Assembly: GCF_009708175.1 (NCBI RefSeq)
Contig: NZ_WMBB01000006.1
Location: 62,001 to 126,000, forward strand
Length of the DNA: 64,000 nucleotides
Source of the DNA: Nocardia aurantiaca
GTDB taxonomy: Bacteria; Actinomycetota; Actinomycetes; Mycobacteriales; Mycobacteriaceae
Direction of reading: 5' to 3'
This document shows, piece by piece, positions 58,988-64,000 of this stretch; within the stretch, counting starts at the first letter, position 1, and every line of letters starts with the position of its first letter. Below the pieces are notes generated by a model. The model was not told where the DNA came from. It saw only the letters and a program-made list of their open reading frames with translations, and searched no databases. The translations under genes and the position numbers were made by a program.

Positions 58988-60796
58988 TCAGCCGACGCCG
59001 AGGTAGGCGGACTTGACGGCGGGATCGTGCAGAAGGGCTCGGCCACCACCGGTTTTGGTGACCTCGCCGGTCTCCAGGATGTAGGCGCGGTCGCTTCGGG
59101 TCAGGGCCTGCTGGGCGTTCTGCTCGACCAGCAGGACCGTGGTGCCCTGGGCGTTGATGTCGGCGATGATGCGGAAGATCTGCTGGATCACCATGGGCGC
59201 CAAGCCCATCGACGGCTCGTCCAGCAACAGCAGCTCAGGGCGGGCCATGAGGGCGCGGCCGATGGCGAGCATCTGCTGCTCCCCGCCGGAAAGGGTGCCG
59301 CCGACCTGACGGCGGCGTTCGAGCAGGCGCGGGAACAGTTCGTAGACCCAGTCCAGGGTGTGGTGGTAATCGGACTTGGCCTTGAACGGTCTTGCGTGGC
59401 AACCCATGTCCAGGTTCTCCTGGACCGTCATGCCGGGGAAGACACCGCGGCCCTCGGGCGCCTGGATGAGGCCGGCCACGACGCGTTCGTGAGCCTTCAT
59501 GCGGGTGATGTCGCGGCCCTGGAACACGATGCGGCCGCGGGTGAGCGGTAGCAGGCCGGACAGAGCGCGCATGGTGGTGGTCTTGCCCGCGCCATTGGCA
59601 CCCAGCAGGGTGACCAGCTCACCCTGCCCCACGGACAGCGAGATGCCGTGCAGGGCTTGGATTCTGCCGTAGTTGACCACCATGTCCTCGACGGTGAGCA
59701 GGGGCTGCTCGGACGAGGTTTCGGGTACGTCCGGCACCGGGATGGGCTTGATCGGGTCCGGAATCGGTTGTGTGCCAGGCTTGCCCGGGTCCACCTCCGC
59801 GCCGGCGTCCGTCGCGGCCGCGGCCTGCTCGGCGCCGCTGTCCGCGACCTCCGCCTCGTCGGGCACGCCCAGATACGCATTGATCACCGCCGGGTCCTGG
59901 CGGATCCGGTCCGGCAGCCCATCGGCGATCTTGCGGCCGAACTCGAGCACCACGATTCGGTCGGTCACGCCCATGACCAGCCGCATGTCGTGCTCGATGA
60001 GCAGCACGGTGTAGCCGTCGTCGCGGATCTTGCGAATCAGATCCATGAGCGCCGACTTCTCGCTCGGGTTGAACCCGGCGGCCGGTTCGTCCAGGCACAG
60101 CAGCTTCGGTTCGGTCGCCAGCGCGCGGGCGATCTCCAGCCGGCGCTGATCGCCGTAGGAGAGGTTGCGCGCCTTCTGCACCGCCTGCGGCGCGATCCCT
60201 ACGAATTCCAGTAGCGCCATACTCCTTTCGATGGCGTCGCGTTCCTCGCGCCGATGCCGGGGGGTGCGGAAGATCGCGCCCGGTACCGATGTGCGGTGCC
60301 GAGCATCTGTGCCCACCACGACGTTCTCCAGCGCTGTCATTTCGCCGAAGAGCCGGATGTTCTGGAAGGTTCGGGCTATGCCCAGCCGCGTGATCTGATT
60401 GCGCTTGGTCTTGGTGAGCGGCTTGCCGTCGAAGTAAACGGTGCCACCGGAGGGTTGATACACACCGGAGATGGCGTTGAAGCAGGTCGTCTTGCCCGCA
60501 CCATTCGGCCCGATGAGCCCAAGGATCTCGCCGCGGCGGATCTCGAAGCTCACATTGTCCAGCGCGGTGAGACCGCCGAACTTCACTGTCAGCCCGTCGG
60601 TGCGGAGCAGCGGAGCACCGACCGCGGTCTCGATATCCCGATGCGGCGCAACGGCTTCCGCGACCGCTGTGGGATCAGAGTAGACCGGAAGCACCTCGGT
60701 GACATCCAGTATTCCCGCATTGGCCGCCTCGGGCGGGGCGGCATATCCGGCCGCCATGTCCTCGTTGTCGAACAGCGCGCCACCCGGGCCCGTCAT
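58988..60796 (-). CDS. livGF: Fused LivG-LivF branched-chain amino-acid ABC ATPase
   Basis: A 602 aa chain joining both ATPases of a branched-chain amino-acid importer. The LivG-type half (about residues 60-315) has Walker A GPNGAGKTTCFNAI, signature LSYGDQRRLEIARAL, Walker B LLCLDEPAAGFNP and the family insertion around ARHRTSVPGAIF. A Pro/Ala/Glu-rich linker (about 318-365) leads to the LivF-type half (about 367-602) with GANGAGKTTTMRAL, LSGGEQQMLAIGRALM and LLLLDEPSMGLAP. LivG and LivF are usually separate genes. A roughly 55-residue N-terminal extension is also unusual. Its start overlaps the livM stop (ATGA). Confidence 0.92.
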   Translation of the reverse strand: MTGPGGALFDNEDMAAGYAAPPEAANAGILDVTEVLPVYSDPTAVAEAVAPHRDIETAVGAPLLRTDGLTVKFGGLTALDNVSFEIRRGEILGLIGPNGAGKTTCFNAISGVYQPSGGTVYFDGKPLTKTKRNQITRLGIARTFQNIRLFGEMTALENVVVGTDARHRTSVPGAIFRTPRHRREERDAIERSMALLEFVGIAPQAVQKARNLSYGDQRRLEIARALATEPKLLCLDEPAAGFNPSEKSALMDLIRKIRDDGYTVLLIEHDMRLVMGVTDRIVVLEFGRKIADGLPDRIRQDPAVINAYLGVPDEAEVADSGAEQAAAATDAGAEVDPGKPGTQPIPDPIKPIPVPDVPETSSEQPLLTVEDMVVNYGRIQALHGISLSVGQGELVTLLGANGAGKTTTMRALSGLLPLTRGRIVFQGRDITRMKAHERVVAGLIQAPEGRGVFPGMTVQENLDMGCHARPFKAKSDYHHTLDWVYELFPRLLERRRQVGGTLSGGEQQMLAIGRALMARPELLLLDEPSMGLAPMVIQQIFRIIADINAQGTTVLLVEQNAQQALTRSDRAYILETGEVTKTGGGRALLHDPAVKSAYLGVG

Positions 60797-62022
60797 CGTC
60801 CCGCTCCCGTCGCCTGTTCGGCCACCACCGGCCGTCGCACCGCCCGATACACCTGTCGCCCGTAAGCGAGCAGCTTCTGCCGCGCTGGGAAAAGACCCTG
60901 TGGCCGGAAGATCATCACCACCACCAGCGCGAGACCGAAGAACAAATACTTGTAGTCCCCCAGCGACTGTCCGCCCACATTAACGGACATGAACCGGTTG
61001 GGCAGGTACACGACCAGGAACGCGCCAACGATCACGCCCAGTTTGTTGCCCTTTCCACCGAGTACCACCGCACACAGGAACAGCATCGAGTTGATGATGT
61101 TGAAGCCGCTCGGGTTCACGTATTGCACCTGGCCCGCGTACAGCGCGCCGGACAGACCACCGATGGCCGCGCCGATCATGAAGGCCCACAACTTGAACTT
61201 GAAGGTCGGCACCCCCATGATCTCGGCGGCGTCCTCGTCCTCCCGAATCGCGACCCATGACCGACCGACCCGACTGCGCTCGAGATTGCCTACCAGCATC
61301 AGCACAATGACGACCATGACCAAGCCGAGCCAGTACCACCAGGTGCCGGAGCCCGCGCGGTCCAGCGGGTTCGCGCTGTGCGGGTCGCCGATGTTGCCTG
61401 AGAAGTAGCCCACTGGATGCTTGTCGGATTCGCCGAGATGCGGGTATTCGACTTTGTGCAGGCCGAGGTTGCCGTTGGTGATTTCGGGGAGGTTCTGCGC
61501 CATAAGCCGGACGATCTCGCCGAATCCCAGGGTCACGATGGCCAGGTAGTCACCGCGCAGTCGCAGGGTGGGCGTGCCCAGGATGAGCCCGGCTACCGCC
61601 GTCATCCCGATCGCGATCGGCACGCAGGCCAGCCACGCCCATTTGGAGTCCAGGAAACCGCCGTTGGTCTGATTCCACGGACTGTCCGGGCTGGTGAGCA
61701 AGCCGACCGAATATGCGCCGACCGCGTAGAAGCCGATATACCCCAAGTCAAGCAGACCCGCTTGGCCGACAACCACATTCAGGCCGATCGCGGCCAGTGC
61801 GTACATGGCGACCTGCGCCATCACCGCGCCGAAATCGGTGCCGGGGGTGTCCAACAGCGGCAGCTTGAACAGGGGCAGCACCGCCAGCACGATGACCGCC
61901 GGAACGCCGACCGCCCACTGTGCCGGTCGGGCCAGCCCGCCCCACCAATTGCGGATGGCGTCACCGACGCCGCGACCGGTGGACGAATGTTCTGGTGTGG
62001 GAGCCGTTTTCGTGTGCATCAT
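60793..62022 (-). CDS. livM: Branched-chain amino-acid ABC permease LivM
   Basis: A 409 aa permease with about ten hydrophobic segments. GLNVVVGQAGLLDLGYIGFY is the family signature near residue 80, and the docking loop includes SRVGRSWVAIREDEDAAEIM. The ATG at 62022 overlaps the livH stop (ATGA) and its stop overlaps livGF, so livH-livM-livGF are translationally coupled. Confidence 0.93.
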   Translation of the reverse strand: MMHTKTAPTPEHSSTGRGVGDAIRNWWGGLARPAQWAVGVPAVIVLAVLPLFKLPLLDTPGTDFGAVMAQVAMYALAAIGLNVVVGQAGLLDLGYIGFYAVGAYSVGLLTSPDSPWNQTNGGFLDSKWAWLACVPIAIGMTAVAGLILGTPTLRLRGDYLAIVTLGFGEIVRLMAQNLPEITNGNLGLHKVEYPHLGESDKHPVGYFSGNIGDPHSANPLDRAGSGTWWYWLGLVMVVIVLMLVGNLERSRVGRSWVAIREDEDAAEIMGVPTFKFKLWAFMIGAAIGGLSGALYAGQVQYVNPSGFNIINSMLFLCAVVLGGKGNKLGVIVGAFLVVYLPNRFMSVNVGGQSLGDYKYLFFGLALVVVMIFRPQGLFPARQKLLAYGRQVYRAVRRPVVAEQATGAGR

Positions 62023-63059
62023 GCCCGCGCCCTTCCAAGGCTCTCACCGAGGATGCCGGTGGGCCGAACCATGAGCACCGCGACCAGCACCACGAACGCG
62101 ACCACGTCGCGCCACTGGTCACCGAAGAGGACCTGGCCATAGTCCTCGGCCAGGCCCAGCATCAGCCCGCCCAGTAGCGCGCCACGCAGATTACCGATCC
62201 CGCCCAGCACCGCCGCACTGAAAGCCTTGATACCCAGGATGAATCCGCCGTTGTAGATGATGCCATTGGGGATCTTGACGGTGTACAGCAGCGCGGCCGC
62301 ACCTGCCAAGACACCACCAATGAGGAAGGTCAGCATGATGACCCGCTCACGGGAGACGCCCATCAGTGTGGCGGTGTCCGGATCCTGCGCCACGGCTCGA
62401 ATACTGCGGCCGAATTTCGTCTTGTTTATGAGCAATTCTGTGGTGAGCGCGAGCGCCACCGCCGCCAGCACGATCACCAGCGCGATATTGGTCACCGACG
62501 CGCCGAAGATCTTGAACTGCTCGGTGGGCGTCACCAGTTGGATCGGCTGCTGCGCATTGGTGCCTCCCAGCGTGTTGCCGGTCAGCTTGGGCAGCACATA
62601 GTGCACGAATTCCTGCAGCACGAATGACATTCCGATGGCCGTGATCAGGAAGATCAAGGGTTTCGCGCCACGTTTGCGCAGCGGCCGGTAGGCGACCCGC
62701 TCGAGTGCTACCGCCGCCGCACCGGAGACGAGCATGCCGAAGATCATGGCCGCTCCAAGATATAGGACGGTCAGCCCGACACCCTGGGAGTACGCATCAC
62801 CGCTGGCAGCGAAACCAAAAATCATCAAGCCAACCATTTGACCGAACGTGCCCAGCATGAATACTTCCGAATGGGCAAAATTGATAAGGCGCAACACACC
62901 GTAAACCAGTGTGTAACCGACCGCGACCAGAGCGTAGATCGAACCGTAGGTCAAACCCTCCACCGTGAGCCGCCAGAACTGATCGACTACCGCGGAGACA
63001 TTGAATTGGATGGACCCGCTCGCGAGCAGGGTCACACCAGCTATTGCGGGTGCAGACAT
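62019..63059 (-). CDS. livH: Branched-chain amino-acid ABC permease LivH
   Basis: A 346 aa permease, partner of LivM. GLTYGSIYALVAVGYTLVYG and LRLINFAHSEVFMLGTFGQM are hallmark LivH segments; GRSIRAVAQDPDTATLMGVS is the cytosolic docking loop. The N-terminal 30 residues resemble a signal-anchor. It lies 79 nt after livK, with a terminator-like hairpin in that gap. Confidence 0.93.
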   Translation of the reverse strand: MSAPAIAGVTLLASGSIQFNVSAVVDQFWRLTVEGLTYGSIYALVAVGYTLVYGVLRLINFAHSEVFMLGTFGQMVGLMIFGFAASGDAYSQGVGLTVLYLGAAMIFGMLVSGAAAVALERVAYRPLRKRGAKPLIFLITAIGMSFVLQEFVHYVLPKLTGNTLGGTNAQQPIQLVTPTEQFKIFGASVTNIALVIVLAAVALALTTELLINKTKFGRSIRAVAQDPDTATLMGVSRERVIMLTFLIGGVLAGAAALLYTVKIPNGIIYNGGFILGIKAFSAAVLGGIGNLRGALLGGLMLGLAEDYGQVLFGDQWRDVVAFVVLVAVLMVRPTGILGESLGRARA

Positions 63060-63083
63060 TCGTTACTTTCGCCGTCCTAGGAA

Positions 63084-63121
63084 AACAGCGTGCGCCGAAA
63101 GGAAGTTCGGCACACGCTGTT
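63084..63121 (-). terminator. Intra-operon attenuator between livK and livH
   Basis: AACAGCGTGCGCCGAA (63084-63099) and TTCGGCACACGCTGTT (63106-63121) pair at 15 of 16 positions. On the transcript strand the stem is followed by TTTTCC. It should end most transcripts after livK, giving more binding protein than permease and ATPase. Confidence 0.75.
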
Positions 63122-63138
63122 CCGAATAACAGGGTGCG

Positions 63139-64000
63139 TTACTTGACCTGGTACATCCAGATCAGCGCGTTCGCCAATTCACCGGTCGAACCCCACTTAT
63201 ATTCGCGGGCCAGTCCCTGGCCGTCGTAGTTGCGCACGAAGTCGACCAGATCGGGACGGATGACCTTACCGGCCTCGATGCCCTTGAGCACGACGGTCGT
63301 CAGGTCGTAGCCCTCGGTCGAATAAGTGCCCGGCTCATAGTTATTAAATGCCTTGTAGGCAGCAGTGAACTTGTCCGAAGCCGGACCACACGGGCAGGAC
63401 AACAAGGCGTCCTTGGACTTTCCACCGGCCTGCTTGGTGAATTCGACGTCCTTGGTGCCGTCATCGGAGATGAAGGTCGCGGTCACGCCACCGTCGCGCA
63501 GCTGGCTCACCAGCGGGGCGGCCTCGGCGTAGTAGCCCGCGTAGAAGATGCCGTCCGGCTTTGCCGACGCCATTTTGGACACCGTCGCGGAGAAGTCCTT
63601 CTGCTTCGCCTTGACATTGGCCGCGCAGCTCGGGTCGGCGATCGAGCCCAGGCCCTCGGTGACGGTCTTGGCCAGGCCGGTGCCGTAATCGGAGTCGTCG
63701 CCGATGACGCAGATCTTCTTGAACTTGCCGGTGCCCTTCAGGTATCCCGCCACGGCCGGACCCTGGATGCCGTCGTTGCCGAGGCCGCGGAAGAAGTTCT
63801 TCCAGCCATTGCCGGTGAGGGTGACGTTGGTGGCCGAGGGGGTCAGCGACAGCAGGTTGGCGTCGCTGAGGATCTGGCCGGTCGCCTTGGTCTCGCCGGA
63901 GAAGGTCGGGCCGATCAGGGCCACGATCGACGGATCACTGACGATGGTCGGGATGACCTGGGTGGCCTTCTGCGGGTCGCCCTCGGTGTCGAATTCCTTG
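63139..64000 (-). CDS. livK: Branched-chain amino-acid-binding protein LivK (5' end outside window)
   Basis: Extracytoplasmic binding protein of the liv importer. The visible 286 codons run from KEFDTEGDPQKATQVIPTIV through ALIGPTFSGETKATGQILSD to a stop at 63139, with the type 1 periplasmic-binding fold segments SVTKMASAKPDG-like and GIFYAGYYAEAAPLVSQLRD. A CPCGP pair at about two thirds may form a disulfide. The signal peptide and lipobox lie beyond the right edge. First gene of the operon in this window. Confidence 0.92.
   Translation of the reverse strand, partial: KEFDTEGDPQKATQVIPTIVSDPSIVALIGPTFSGETKATGQILSDANLLSLTPSATNVTLTGNGWKNFFRGLGNDGIQGPAVAGYLKGTGKFKKICVIGDDSDYGTGLAKTVTEGLGSIADPSCAANVKAKQKDFSATVSKMASAKPDGIFYAGYYAEAAPLVSQLRDGGVTATFISDDGTKDVEFTKQAGGKSKDALLSCPCGPASDKFTAAYKAFNNYEPGTYSTEGYDLTTVVLKGIEAGKVIRPDLVDFVRNYDGQGLAREYKWGSTGELANALIWMYQVK

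Overview
The window is a GC-rich actinobacterial chromosome segment, most likely from Nocardia or a close mycolic-acid relative. The reasons are high GC3, DosR/DosS and RafH proteins that closely resemble the mycobacterial ones, a Pks18-like type III polyketide synthase, an LprG-type lipoprotein, and a gene backbone matching (inverted) the M. tuberculosis order polA-rpsA-coaE-DUF402-uvrB-USP-uvrA-infC-rpmI-rplT-tsnR-pheS-pheT as I remember it. No phage, insertion sequence or CRISPR array is visible.

Layout. 1-12.3 kb: pheT (runs off the left edge), pheS, a potassium channel, lipB, a DoxX protein, an MFS exporter with a divergent TetR regulator, tsnR-rplT-rpmI-infC, a DUF1844 protein, and a TetR/methyltransferase pair facing an alpha/beta hydrolase. 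12.6-18.5 kb: an LprG-like lipoprotein, then a co-directional trio of cytochrome-b5/desaturase fusion, type III PKS and ABC exporter, which is the best candidate for a lipid biosynthesis-and-export system here. 18.8-28.2 kb: uvrA, then a dormancy block in which a RafH-type ribosome hibernation factor is divergent from dosR-dosS across two inverted GGGACC-type boxes, followed by a ketosynthase and a PAS-PAS-GGDEF protein. 28.3-39.1 kb: HelD-like RNA polymerase recycling factor, USP, DoxX, AraC regulator, VOC protein, uvrB, two DUF402 paralogues around a small secreted protein, and a coaE fused to a shortened GrpB domain. 39.3-49.5 kb: a small unknown gene, Tat-exported phospholipase C, rpsA, a methyltransferase, a SPFH/ribbon-helix-helix pair, an FAD oxidase with divergent LysR, and an excisionase-type regulator coupled to a hydrolase. 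49.5-64 kb: a polar amino-acid ABC transporter, a RENTEG-type dehydrogenase, 2'-5' RNA ligase-like, thioredoxin and orphan LeuA-regulatory-domain genes, polA, tRNA-Trp, and a branched-chain amino-acid (liv) ABC operon with fused LivG-LivF that runs off the right edge.

Non-coding structure is rich. A dispersed repeat of about 70 bp occurs five times, next to uvrA, on both sides of uvrB (inverted), near polA and near the SPFH gene. infC starts with ATC behind a leader with two mutually exclusive hairpins. Palindromic operators lie in front of the TetR, SPFH, ketosynthase, LysR and excisionase-type units. Strong hairpin terminators separate most convergent genes, and uvrB and polA have -10 hexamers placed for leaderless transcripts. 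All functional calls come from reading motifs and from memory of families; no database search was run.
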